From Prorocentrum cordatum (Eukaryota; Sar; Dinophyceae; Prorocentrales; Prorocentraceae), in contig CAUYUJ010009371.1 of NCBI GenBank assembly GCA_963575745.1, forward strand, positions 1-34,596: DNA of 34,596 bases, given 5' to 3'. Position 1 is the first letter of the stretch; the number at the start of each line of letters is the position of its first letter. The notes under the pieces were generated by a model. The model had not been told where the DNA came from and did not search any database. It saw only the letters and a list, made by a program, of their open reading frames with translations. Shown one piece after another: positions 1 to 8,167 of this stretch. Position numbers and translations under genes: made by a program.

Positions 1-239
1 AGGATGAGGCGGAGGCGGAGGCGGAGGCGGAGGCGGAGGCGGAGGCGCAGGCGGAGGCGGAGGCGGAGGCGGAGGCGGAGGCGGAGGCGGAGGCGGAGGC
101 GGAGGCGGAGGCGGAGGAGGAGGAGGAGGAGGAGGAGGAGGAAGAGGAAGAGGAAGAGGAAGAGGAGGAGGAGGAGGAAGAGCAGGAAGAGGAGGAGGAG
201 GAGGAGGAGGAGGAGGAGGAGGAAGAGGAGTCAGACAAC
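1..239 (+). repeat. GGC/GGA purine-rich triplet tract
   Basis: The left edge is an almost pure alternation of GGA and GGC triplets to about base 115, then GGA with GAA interruptions to 239. The + strand is nearly all purine. The triplet phase is preserved throughout, so a stop-free frame coding for arginine runs the whole length, but this is a consequence of the repeat and not evidence of a gene. The tract probably continues beyond the window. Confidence 0.95.
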
Positions 240-842
240 TAATAATAATATGTAAAAGAAGACGAAGACGAATACGAAGACGAAGGCGAAGACGAATATG
301 AATACGAAGACGAATACGAAGACGAATAAGCAGAAGCAGCAGCAGACGAAACATAATAATAAGACGCAGTCGAGGAATAATGATAATACTACTAATAAGA
401 ATAATACGAATAATAAGAATACGAATAATCAGAATAATAATACTAATGATACTAATCAAAAAAGAGGACGAATACGAATAATAATACAAATGCGAATAAT
501 ACGAATAATCAGAATAATGCGAATCCGAATAATATTACTAGTACTAGTAAGAATAATCATACTAATACTTAATAATGATAATGCGAATGCGAATAATAAT
601 AAGAAGAATAATACGAAAACGAATACGAATACGAAGACTAATCATACTAATAATAATAATGATAATAATAATACTAGCACGAATAATACTAATAACAATA
701 GTAATACTAATAATACTAAGAAGACGAATGCGAACAATACTATCACAAATGATAATAATAAGAATACTAATAATAACAACAGTAATATGAATAAGAAACA
801 TAATAATAAGAAGCATAATAATGATACTAATATACTAATAAT
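240..842 (+). repeat. Degenerate AAT/ACG/ACT/AAG triplet tract
   Basis: About 600 bases are built from triplets of the form AAN or ACN (AAT, AAG, ACG, ACT, ATA by phase shift) with few exceptions. The A/T-rich composition contrasts sharply with the GC-rich surroundings. The periodicity of three is maintained although the exact triplet varies, so several frames stay open and give Asn/Thr/Lys-rich or Ile/Arg-rich translations. I treat it as an old, mutated triplet satellite, not a coding region. A second tract of the same type lies at 1595-2070. Confidence 0.9.
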
Positions 843-847
843 AAGAA

Positions 848-932
848 GAAGGGGAGGAGGAGGAGGAGGAAGAGGAGGACGAGGAGGAGGAGGAGGTGGA
901 GGAAGAGGAGGAGGAGGAGGAGGGAGGCGAGA
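848..932 (+). repeat. GGA triplet tract
   Basis: A short run of GGA triplets with AGA and CGA variants directly follows the AAT-type tract, as also happens at 2070. The 930-1124 stretch after it is GC-rich with no recognisable feature. Confidence 0.9.
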
Positions 933-1124
933 CATAGCTCGAAGGAGAGCTCGACCCGCCCCGGCGCCCCCCTCCCCCTCCCCGGCCGTCCCCCCGGCTC
1001 CCAGCAGCAGGAGAGACGCCGAGGGCGGGGAGGCCTCCGGCGAGCTGCGGGCGGAGCGGGACCGCGACAGACGAGGCGATCTGGGGCAACGACAGGGGGG
1101 GGGGCCCAGACCCCCTCGCGTCGC

Positions 1125-1277
1125 GAAAAAATCGTGACGGGAGGTTTTTCTTTAGTTTTGGTCTCCAGGGGCCCTCGCCGGGCCTCGCGACCATCAAAAA
1201 ACAACGCAGGACGAAAAACAACGCAGGTTCCAGGTTTCTCAGGGTCACGTCATGAAAAAATCATGGCGTCGGGGGTC
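1125..1277 (+). repeat. Dispersed repeat family R1, copy 1
   Basis: This ~150 bp block matches 31586-31744 (same strand) and 27681-27830 (opposite strand). Shared landmarks in order are GAAAAAATCGTGACGGGAGG at the left edge, an AGGGGCCCT...CCGGGCCTCG core, a GACCATCAAAAAAC stretch, GTCACGTCATG near the end, and GAAAAAATCATGGCGTCGGG at the right edge. The two edges are similar to each other in direct orientation, about 129 bp apart. No coding potential is evident. The match to copy 2 may extend further, since both show a CCCTCAGGCGA motif downstream (1430 and 31919). Confidence 0.75.
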
Positions 1278-1515
1278 AGGGGGAGTCGCCGACAGGGACC
1301 CGAATGCCCCACCCCGCTCAGGAACGTGCGGATTCGCGATCGGGGGCCCAATTCCCGATCGATCGGCGACGTATCGCCGATTCCAGGTCGATGTTCCCTC
1401 CCCTGTGCCAGCCCCCCCCTATCATTGCCCCTCAGGCGAGAAGAAAGAAGAGGGGCGATCTCGCAGAACCCAGGCGCGCGCACGCGTGCGCTTTCGCGTG
1501 CGCAATTGGGTTTGG

Positions 1516-1594
1516 GAGGAGGAGGAGGAGGAGGAGGAGGAGGAGGAGGAGGAGGAGGAGGAGGAGGAGGAGGACGAAGAAGAAGAAGAAGAAA
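1516..1594 (+). repeat. GGA triplet tract
   Basis: Nearly perfect GGA repeats, passing through GAA triplets into the AAT-type tract that follows. Confidence 0.95.
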
Positions 1595-2070
1595 CAGCAG
1601 AATAATAATAATAATAAGAATATTAATAAGAATAATAAGAATAAGAAAAATAAGAATACTAAGAATAATAAGAAAACGAAGAATAATAATAAGGATAAGA
1701 ACAATAATACTAATAAGAATCATAAGAATGATAATAAGAACAATACGAATAATAATATTAATAAGAAGAGAAATACGAATAAGAAGAAGACGACGAATAA
1801 TAATAATAATAATATTGAGAAGAAGAATAATAATAAGAAGAAGAATAATAATAAGAAGAATACTAATAAGAAGAACAAACATAATAATAATAATACTAAG
1901 AATAATACTACTACTAATAAGAATAATAATAATAATAAGAATAATAATAATAAGAAGAAGAATAATAAGAATAATAATAAAAAGAAGAATAATAATAATA
2001 ATAAGAAGAATAAGAATAATAATAATAAGAAGAATACTAAGATGAATAATAAGAATAATAATAATAAGAA
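1595..2070 (+). repeat. Second degenerate AAT/AAG triplet tract
   Basis: About 475 bases consist almost entirely of AAT, AAG, ACT and ACG triplets, with GGA tracts on both sides. The pattern duplicates the arrangement at 240-932. Frames on both strands stay open because AAT/AAG repeats lack stops in some phases. Not considered coding. Confidence 0.9.
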
Positions 2071-2430
2071 GAGGAGGAGGAGGAGGAGGAGGAGGAAGAG
2101 ACAGAGGAGGGAGGAGGGAGGAGGGAGGAGGGAGGGAGGAAGGAGGGGTAGAGACAGAGGAGGAGGAGGAGGAGAGAGAGGAGGAGGAGGAGACAGAGGA
2201 GGAGGAGGAGGGAGGAGGGAGGAGGAGGAGGAGGAGGAGGAGGAGGAGGAGACAGAGGAGGAGGAGGAGGAGGAGGAGGCGGAGGCGGAGGCGGAGGAGG
2301 AGGAGGAGTACGACAGACGCAACGGCCATCCAGCCAATGTTGGCCTGACGACGAAAAAAGAGGAGGAGGAAGAGCAGGAGGAGGAGGAGGATGAGGAGGA
2401 TGAGGAGGAGAGCCTCGAAGGTCGAGAGTT
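2071..2430 (+). repeat. GGA polypurine tract
   Basis: GGA/GAG repeats with AGAGACAGAGGA interruptions make a nearly uninterrupted polypurine strand. A short unique stretch (2309-2356) breaks it before it resumes. Polypurine mirror tracts like this can adopt triplex (H-DNA) structure, which is general knowledge and not tested here. Confidence 0.92.
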
Positions 2431-2431
2431 T

Positions 2432-2463
2432 GAGAGAACGTTTTTTTGTTTTTTTGTTCTCTC
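2432..2463. other. T-rich-loop hairpin
   Basis: GAGAGAAC (2432-2439) and GTTCTCTC (2456-2463) are perfect complements around a 16-base loop made almost only of T. It stands between the polypurine tract and the start of the LINE remnant. No function is inferred. Confidence 0.5.
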
Positions 2464-2519
2464 TCTCTCTCTCCTTTCACGTCCCACGCAGTCCCGTGTG
2501 AGGGGTCACGCTCCAGTGC

Positions 2520-3450
2520 GCGCCGCCATGGAGCGAGGAGGTCAGCTGGCAGGACTACAGCGGGAACTTCATGAACGACACTGCCCTTCTCCGCATCTTG
2601 GGAAGCAGTCCGCAGTCGGCGGGCAGGGGAAGGCTCATAGAGATTGCGGAGGAATGCGGCGAACTGGACTTTGTATTCTTCGCAGGCGCGCAGCGGAAGG
2701 CTTTTTTTTTCCGGCAGTCGCAGAACTTCCCTTGTCTTGCTGAGTGCAGGGTAGAACAGTGATAGAGGCCCCGTGGGGGGGCACGTTGGTCGCCATATAG
2801 CAGTCGCAGCTGTGGAATCTCGATCGTCTCGGGGCCTGCCAGGACCGATCGCTCGCGAAACATCTGTGGCCACCTCCGATGGGAGCCCCGGGCCGCTGTT
2901 TATGTGCCAGAGTGAAAAGAGGTGACCTGGACGTGACTCCCATCACGACGTATTTTCCGCCACAGCCTGATAGGGCGAACCAGATAGGACAGCACTGCGG
3001 AGTCGTACGGGGCATGACCGCGTGACTCAATGACCTTGCGTCGGCCTTGCCCGCCCGTGCCGCGCCAAACATTTATGCAAATCTCAGTGACGGCATCGGC
3101 CGATGTTTGAACGAGCAGAAGCAATGGCAGGATGCTGCACACGGGCTGGTGGGCACGGGGTCGGCGGAGCGTCTGAGGGGGGGGGGGCGGGGGATTGTGT
3201 TGGGAAGCTTCTGGCACGGCGCATGATGCTGGCCTGTCATATCCTCTCAGACACCGTGGTCCACGCTTTCTTTGGGCCCACCATCTCGAGCGCAGTCTGG
3301 CATCTTTTTATCCCGCGCCACATGCGCTGCGCGATTGTCTCGACTGGTGGTTTAACCATGCCGGGAACGCGTTTGCAAGCTTTTCGAGGGTTTCCTCCGA
3401 AGGAGCGCCTGCCGCTCCACGCTTGTCTACGCTATCCGCACATTCCTGCG
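2520..3450 (+). pseudogene. LINE 1: decayed AP-endonuclease (EEP) domain
   Basis: This stretch carries, in order but across different frames, the landmarks of a LINE-type apurinic endonuclease (exonuclease-endonuclease-phosphatase fold), which would nick target DNA for retrotransposition. 2664-2699 reads LDFVFFAGAQRK, matching the strand-helix around the catalytic Glu/Gln-Thr position. 2921-2962 reads GDLDVTPITTYFPP, like the usual AYFPP. 3068-3100 reads NIYANLSDGIG, the degraded counterpart of the D-x-N-(D)-G-x-G motif. 3203-3330 encodes a G-x-LL helix, a DTVV stretch and GPT, matching the NT/GPTY part. 3367-3440 reads TRLQAFRGF then LPLHACLRYP, in place of the DH-x-P end. Two stops follow the first segment and the catalytic Asp-x-Asn is lost, so it is dead. 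Homology is judged by motif order and spacing only. The same domain recurs at 22540-23220. Confidence 0.7.
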
Positions 3451-4228
3451 AGCCAGCAGCGCAGACGGCGCGGGGCGGGGCAGCGTGGCAGCGCGATGAG
3501 ATAATGGTGGACGTGAGGACGGGGGCTGGCCGGGCACAGTTTTACTTACAGTCGGGGACGAGCTCTTGGGGGCCAACCCCGTGCGGCTACAAGATAACGC
3601 ATCGCCGGCGAGATTTTTGAATCCATAGAACGGAGCTGGGCTGCTGCGGGGCAAGTCTGTTTCGTGCCGCAGACGGCCACCGATGAGTATAGACAGGTCG
3701 CTCCTGGACGGCGCCAGATTCTGAAAGGACGAGCCGAACATAGAGGGTCACGCGTTCACAGTTCTGAGGTGCCACTAGAACCGATTGAGACAAATCTTGC
3801 ATAATTGAGTCGCGCGATGTATGAGGGGCGCCGCGCGCGTGCTAGGAATGGGAACGCAGGATTTGGCCGAGGCTTGGGAAGCGTGGGGAGGGGGGGGGCG
3901 CCCAGCTGAAGCCATGCGAGCAGCTCGCGCGGCCGCGCGCGGTCGGTTCGGACCGAGGCGACGGGGCGGTCGCCTAGTTAGCACAGGCCTGCCGACCTCG
4001 GTGGAGAGGGTGGAGGCCTTGGGCTTGGCGGTGTGTGAGGGTTGGATGGGCGCTACTGAATCTAACTATCAAGATTTGGAGTTCTGATCGTAACACTCAG
4101 TCGTTCTCGTTCGATAGAGACGCTGGGGGGCGCGAGAATATGCCGAGAGCGAGTTGCTCCATATTAAGAAATGTATCAGGCGAGCCCCTAGACGGAAACA
4201 TGTTCCGCAAGGGGCGGCCTAATTTGAG
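3451..4228 (+). other. LINE 1 interdomain region, no motif recognised
   Basis: Position between the endonuclease and reverse transcriptase remnants suggests this is the linker and RT N-terminal region of the same LINE, but I could not recognise a motif. Short open frames are present (for example 4035-4292) and stops are frequent. G runs at 3889-3897 may mark slippage. Confidence 0.35.
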
Positions 4229-5075
4229 GTGTGGAACATGTGCTTCTTTCCGCATCGTAAGGTCAAGATGCGTCGGGGTGTGGGCCCCTTAAGAAGATGC
4301 CGCGATGTGATGTTCTACGGTTTTTGCGCGAGCTTGGCCCGTGGAGAACTGGACAGCACAATCTTGCGCCGCTCTATTGGCATGCCGGCCGGCGACGGGT
4401 CAGCGAGATATAACCGTGCATCTCTAGGGCCGAAGGGCCGACGTATAGCGCGCGATCTTCCATCGATGGGCACAGGTTTCTTCGCTGTCAAATTCAGGGG
4501 TAGCCCGACTGTGAACGAACGCGGATTTTGCAATGGCCGTCGCCGAGAAATCGCAATATTGTCTGCTATGCAAACTAGATGGCGGCTGCGCGCTGGCCAC
4601 CGAAACCGCGTGCTTCGCCTGGAGGAATTAAAAACAGTTTTTGCCAGTTCTGCGTTGGCATGCATGGATGTGGCAATGAAGTTGGGAACGCGCGAGGAGG
4701 GCAGAGTTCCCTGTCGCCGGCGATTTCGCCATGGAGTCATGTTGTTGAATTCCTCCGACCGCCCGCTCATAGAGAAGCCCGCAGTGGGGGGCATGATGGG
4801 AGGCCCCTTCTCGTTGTTGCTAACTCTGTCGAGGTCTTCAAGCCGCCAGTCTTGAAGTGGGGCTATTGGCTTTGGCAGCGAGACCCCGCAGGATAATCCC
4901 TCGCGGCTGAATGTGACCCGATCGTACTCAATTGAGTTTAAGTAAGTTTGCTGATGATCTCTCGAAGTTTATCCCCCCCCGGTCTAATTTTCAACGGGCC
5001 CATGGATGATGCCCGCGCGTCGAATGCTGTTCTCGATGAGCCACTGGAGCGACGCCGCTGCAAACCAAGTCCCAG
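4229..5075 (+). pseudogene. LINE 1: decayed reverse transcriptase palm domain
   Basis: The 208-codon open frame at 4229-4855 and adjoining frames carry RT-like segments. RDVMFYGFCASLARGEL (near 4296) resembles the motif A region (D-x-x-x-AF-x-S), with its Asp kept. VGGMMGGPFSLL (4784-4819) resembles the G-x-x-QGD-P motif B. VEVFKPPVLKW (4827-4859, another frame) fits the helix after it. The clearest hit is KFADDLSKF at 4944-4970, a typical motif C with the catalytic Asp pair. 5002-5061 then reads MDDARASNAVLDEPLERRRC, like the A-x-x-x-LD-x-x-L segment after motif C. Frameshifts separate these pieces and a stop lies between 4970 and 5002. The domain stops abruptly where the TIR element begins at 5076 and resumes at 6785. 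Confidence 0.65.
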
Positions 5076-5101
5076 TATAGTCCGCAACGAATAGCTAGCA
5101 A
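5076..5101 (+). repeat. Left terminal inverted repeat of the TIR element
   Basis: Pairs with 6335-6360 with one mismatch (C versus T at position 20). Just inside, AATAGCTAGCAA and TTGCTATCTAT can also pair locally as an 11 bp stem with one mismatch. Confidence 0.8.
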
Positions 5102-5302
5102 ATGTTTTATATAACGCTTGCTATCTATAGGTTTTTTGTTGTAAAAGTTGTCCGACATGGGGGGTATTGTTTGGATGGTTTTTTTAAGCAAAAAAACAAT
5201 ATAATTCGAGCTTCTACTCAGAATTTAGGTCATCTATATAAAATCACGTCATTTTTTTCCGGGTGAAGTGCGTTTCTTTCATCTCGCTTTGCCGCCATTG
5301 TC

Positions 5303-5346
5303 GTGCTATCTAGTGTGCGCCTTGGCGTGCTATCTAGTGGGCGCCG
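5303..5346 (+). repeat. 24 bp tandem duplication
   Basis: CGTGCTATCTAGTGTGCGCC is followed 24 bases later by CGTGCTATCTAGTGGGCGCC. The core TGCTATCTA is the same word found near both ends of the surrounding TIR element. Confidence 0.8.
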
Positions 5347-5349
5347 CCC

Positions 5350-5760
5350 GCCCCAAGATGGCCCCGGAGGGCCCCGAAGCGGCCCAAGAAAGCCCCGAGA
5401 CGGCCCAAGACGGCCCAAGACGCGTCCAAGACGTCCCAGGAGAGGTCCACGCGGTCATCGTCATCGGTCATCGTCATCGGTCATCGTCATCTGTCATCGG
5501 GCCCACACACCTGGCCATGTGATTTTTGTTCAATCCCAGCGGTCTCTCCTCGGTTTCGGCCCCTGGGGGCCCTTTTCGGGCCCCAGGACCGTCAAGACGG
5601 CCTACGTACAGGCGGCCCAAAACGCCCCAAGATGGCCCCAAGACGTCTCGAAGACGGCCCACGAAGGTTCCAAAACGCTCCAAGATAGCCCCGGGACGGC
5701 TCCAAAATAGCCCAAGACCGTCCCCAGGCGGCCCAAGACCGCCCCAAGACGGCGACCCAT
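5350..5760 (+). repeat. Degenerate GGCCCAAGACG minisatellite
   Basis: Two blocks (5350-5440 and 5605-5757) consist of strongly diverged 10-12 bp units around GGCCCAAGACG. Between them, 5454-5505 holds a CATCGT/CATCGGT repeat. Related units occur at 19336-19480 in the same orientation and at 30010-30105 in reverse orientation. Confidence 0.7.
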
Positions 5761-5847
5761 AGTTAGCACTCAATAGCGGGGCTCTCAGGGCCCAAGATCT
5801 GTACACTTAAAAGGGCCCGAGGTGTTTCAGCGGGGCCCTGAGTGGGG

Positions 5848-6112
5848 CTCGAGACATCCTCACGACTCGGGGGCCGCCGCTCGAGACATCCTCAGAACTG
5901 GGGCGGCTGACTGACTGACTGACTGACTGACTGTCTGATTGACTTTCTGACTGACTGGCTGACTAACTGATTGACTTACTGACTGACCGACTGACTAACT
6001 GACTGGCCGGGAGGGGGCCGCCGCTCGAGACATCCTCACAACTCGGGAGCCGCCGCTCGAGACATCCTCACAACTCGGGCAGCTGACTGCCTGACTGATT
6101 GACTGACTGGCG
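5848..6112 (+). repeat. 34 bp repeat (x4) enclosing a CTGA tetranucleotide run
   Basis: Four copies of a unit containing GCTCGAGACATCCTCACAAC followed by TCGGG lie at about 5850, 5880, 6022 and 6056. The middle, 5903-6005, is a CTGA/CTGACTGG repeat, and a short CTGA tail also follows the last pair. The arrangement is pair, CTGA run, pair, CTGA run, which suggests duplication of the whole module. Confidence 0.8.
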
Positions 6113-6334
6113 GGGCGGCTGACTGCCCCCGCACGTGTCGTATTCGGTATTTTTTCACGCGCTTTTGTATTTTCCCGTAGCCATCGGATTCAAAGTTGTC
6201 GCCATTTCCCGATTATGTAGCGAATCGCCCGGGTTCCAGAACGCCCCATAGTTAACAGGCTCTTCGAGTATCTAAACATACTATAGCAAAAGGGGACAAC
6301 TGCACACGTTGCTATCTATTGTTGGACATTTCGC

Positions 6335-6360
6335 TTGCTAACTATTCGTTGCGGACTATA
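6335..6360 (-). repeat. Right terminal inverted repeat of the TIR element
   Basis: Reverse complement of the left end. A second TTGCTATCTATTG copy lies 16-26 bases further in at 6309-6321, in the same orientation as the end-proximal TTGCTAACTATTCG. Confidence 0.8.
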
Positions 6361-6436
6361 TGCACGAGTTTTTCCCTACCTAGGCTCTGCCTAGAAGGTT
6401 TCTTATTCGGTTGGCTTAGAGGGCCGGGCAGTGGAA

Positions 6437-6727
6437 ACCGCCCCCGGCGGTTCCCCCAGTTGCGCCCCCCGGGCGGTTCCCCCAGTCGCGCTCCCTGGAT
6501 GCCAAGCAAAAGCAACAGCAAAGGCAAAAGTGAAAGCAAAAGCGAAGGCAAAGCAAAAGCATAGCATAGCATAGCGTAGCATCGCATAGCATAGCATAGC
6601 GCAGCATAGCAAAGCGCAGCATAGCATAGCATAGCCTAGCCTAGCCCAGCCTAGCCTAGCCCATCAGGTGTACATGTAGATGCAGGTGTAGATGTACATG
6701 TAGCTGTCGGTGTAGATGTAGATGTTG
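6437..6727 (+). repeat. Composite satellite: 28 bp unit, GCATA/GCCTA pentamers, GTAGAT hexamers
   Basis: 6450-6492 has two units of GGCGGTTCCCCCAGT followed by GCGC. 6497-6560 has GCAAAA/GCAAAG hexamers. 6560-6660 has AGCAT pentamers changing to AGCCT pentamers. 6665-6727 has TGTAGATGTACA-type hexamers. Each block grades into the next by point changes. The patch separates the right end of the TIR element from the resumption of the RT at 6785. Confidence 0.9.
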
Positions 6728-6784
6728 CTTTCCTAGATGCTCCAACTCGTAGGTAGGGTCGCACTGGGGTAATGTTTCTTTTTC

Positions 6785-7221
6785 AGGGGGCAGGCAGCGC
6801 GATTAATTAGACAACTTCTCAAGGCCCCGATTTTCACGGTTTGAAATGTGGAGTGCTCGATTTCGTTCGCCATTTGGGCCCGCGCTTGGTCCGGCGGAGC
6901 ACGCCGGCGCACGCGGTTGAACGGAGGGCCCAGGCGGCCCGCGCCTTTGTCCATCCCCTCGGCGCCATTTGGACAGCGTCTCTGCCGCATCTGTTTAATA
7001 GAAGCTTGCTCCTCTGCGTTGTGGTCAACGCGCTCCTAAGCGGGCTCGAGAGTTCCGGCATTGCGGCAGAAGACTCCGAGAGGCTCGACTGGCAGTTGGC
7101 ATGGCGCCGCAGAGCTGCCGTGCGAGAAAAAGTTGTGACATTGGGTGGAGAGACTCCCATCGACGCGACTGACCGCCGAGCCGAGTCTTTCGGCGGTAGC
7201 GGCATGCGACCTGCTGGCTAG
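6785..7221 (+). pseudogene. LINE 1: reverse transcriptase C-terminal region
   Basis: 6785-6840 reads RGQAARLIRQLL. The frame starting near 6841 then gives VRHLGPRL, an ERRAQAARAF helix, and ALLSGLESSGIAAED followed by ERLDWQL. This order (G-x-GA-x-x-R, Y/H-LG, E-x-RR-x-x-A, L-x-GLE-x-x-x-L, x-LD) is the usual run of the thumb and connection region after LINE reverse transcriptases. One frame stays open for 126 codons. It continues the RT interrupted at 5075, so the intervening ~1.7 kb is best seen as inserted sequence. Identification rests on motif order only. Confidence 0.6.
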
Positions 7222-8167
7222 AGATAGTCATCAGGCGTCTAAAGCTCTACCAGAGTTGGGCCCGAGAACCCGGTGCCAATTCCCAGGTATTGGCCTCGCT
7301 TTTTGGGGGTTGATAGCGCGTGCCCCCCCCATCATTAATGGGCAACCTACAGAATGCGCATCCCCCTGGGTCCATCGCGCCGATTTCAGATGCGCTACTG
7401 AGCGCTCTGAAGACGGGGTCTTTGAGGCGCTCGCAAATAAGGTGGACTTGCTCAGAGATGAGGAATTCGCCGACGAGTTCAGCCGAATGGGCGTCACAGC
7501 TGTGCGTGTCGAGGTCTTCTCGGTCCGAATCCCCCCTCATGTTTTTTTGTGGCTGGGGTTTCGAGGGGGAGTCTCGAGCGATGCGCGTGTTGGATCGTGG
7601 CGGATGGAGTCACATGTGCTGCGTGTTTGCGATCCGTGGGTCTCTGTTATGTGCCATCTCAGGGGGCACCATCGCGCGCGCGGTCTCATCCGCGTGCTCT
7701 CGCCAGAGGACTTTTGCACGCACTGTCGAGAGTTTTCTTCGGATCAAAACGGTGCAGCTTGTCGTTTGCATCGGTTGCTGAGAGGAGGTCGCTGCGAAGC
7801 AGGGGGGCCCGCGGCCCTCGGGCCCAGGGCGGATGTCAATAGTCTCGCGTGCCCCTGCTGCTCTCGCTCCACCTCGGCAATAATAGACGCTCTCTGCAGC
7901 CGTTTGGCTGGCCACCTTCCGTGGAAACTCGCGCCTTGCTGCCGGTGCCGGCGTCTGCGCGTCAGCCGACGCCGCGCTCTCGCCGACGTGGCTCAGCATG
8001 GAGAGGCGCGCCGTGGAGAGCCAGGCCGTCAGCTCCGCCACCCCGGGTGCACCGGCATCGGGCCTCCTCCCGACAGGGCCAGGGGGAGGCGCCCAGATCG
8101 TGCCGCCGCCCTGGCCACGTCGTTTCAGCATTCGTGGCCCCTCATCCCTCCACCCTGCGCTTCATAA
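7145..8167 (+). pseudogene. Probable LINE 1 3' region, possible zinc-finger tail
   Basis: A 340-codon frame stays open here in sequence that is not a simple repeat. Its start codon is arbitrary and it overlaps the RT C-terminal frame in a different phase, so it is probably not one intact protein. Residues 191-217 read C-T-H-C, 14 residues, H, 7 residues, C (FCTHCREF, then RLHRLLRGGRC; 7715-7795). That spacing recalls the C2HC or C2H2 fingers that end many LINE ORFs. A second cysteine cluster (ACPCCSR) follows at residues 235-241, and CCRCRR near 264. The frame runs into the minisatellite at 8168. Alternative: a chance open frame in GC-rich DNA. Confidence 0.35.

Larger units (their letters stand above)
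5076..6360. mobile_element. TIR element inserted in LINE 1 (1,285 bp)
   Basis: The two ends are inverted repeats: TATAGTCCGCAACGAATAGC at 5076 and its reverse complement ending at 6360, with 25 of 26 bases matching. Subterminal copies of TGCTATCTA occur at 5119, 5303, 5327 and 6310, and in inverse form next to the left end, a layout common in DNA transposons. The outermost TATA on both sides is compatible with a TA target duplication, but the boundary cannot be fixed. No transposase frame is visible. The interior is filled with degenerate minisatellites (5350-5757) and tetranucleotide repeats (5905-6005). It is probably a non-autonomous element that landed in the RT gene of LINE 1. Confidence 0.72.

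Noticed and set aside
298-1137. 279-codon Asn/Thr/Lys-rich frame
   Set aside because: It is the direct translation of a triplet tract; other frames of the same tract are also open, and the C-terminal part runs through unrelated GGA and GC-rich sequence.
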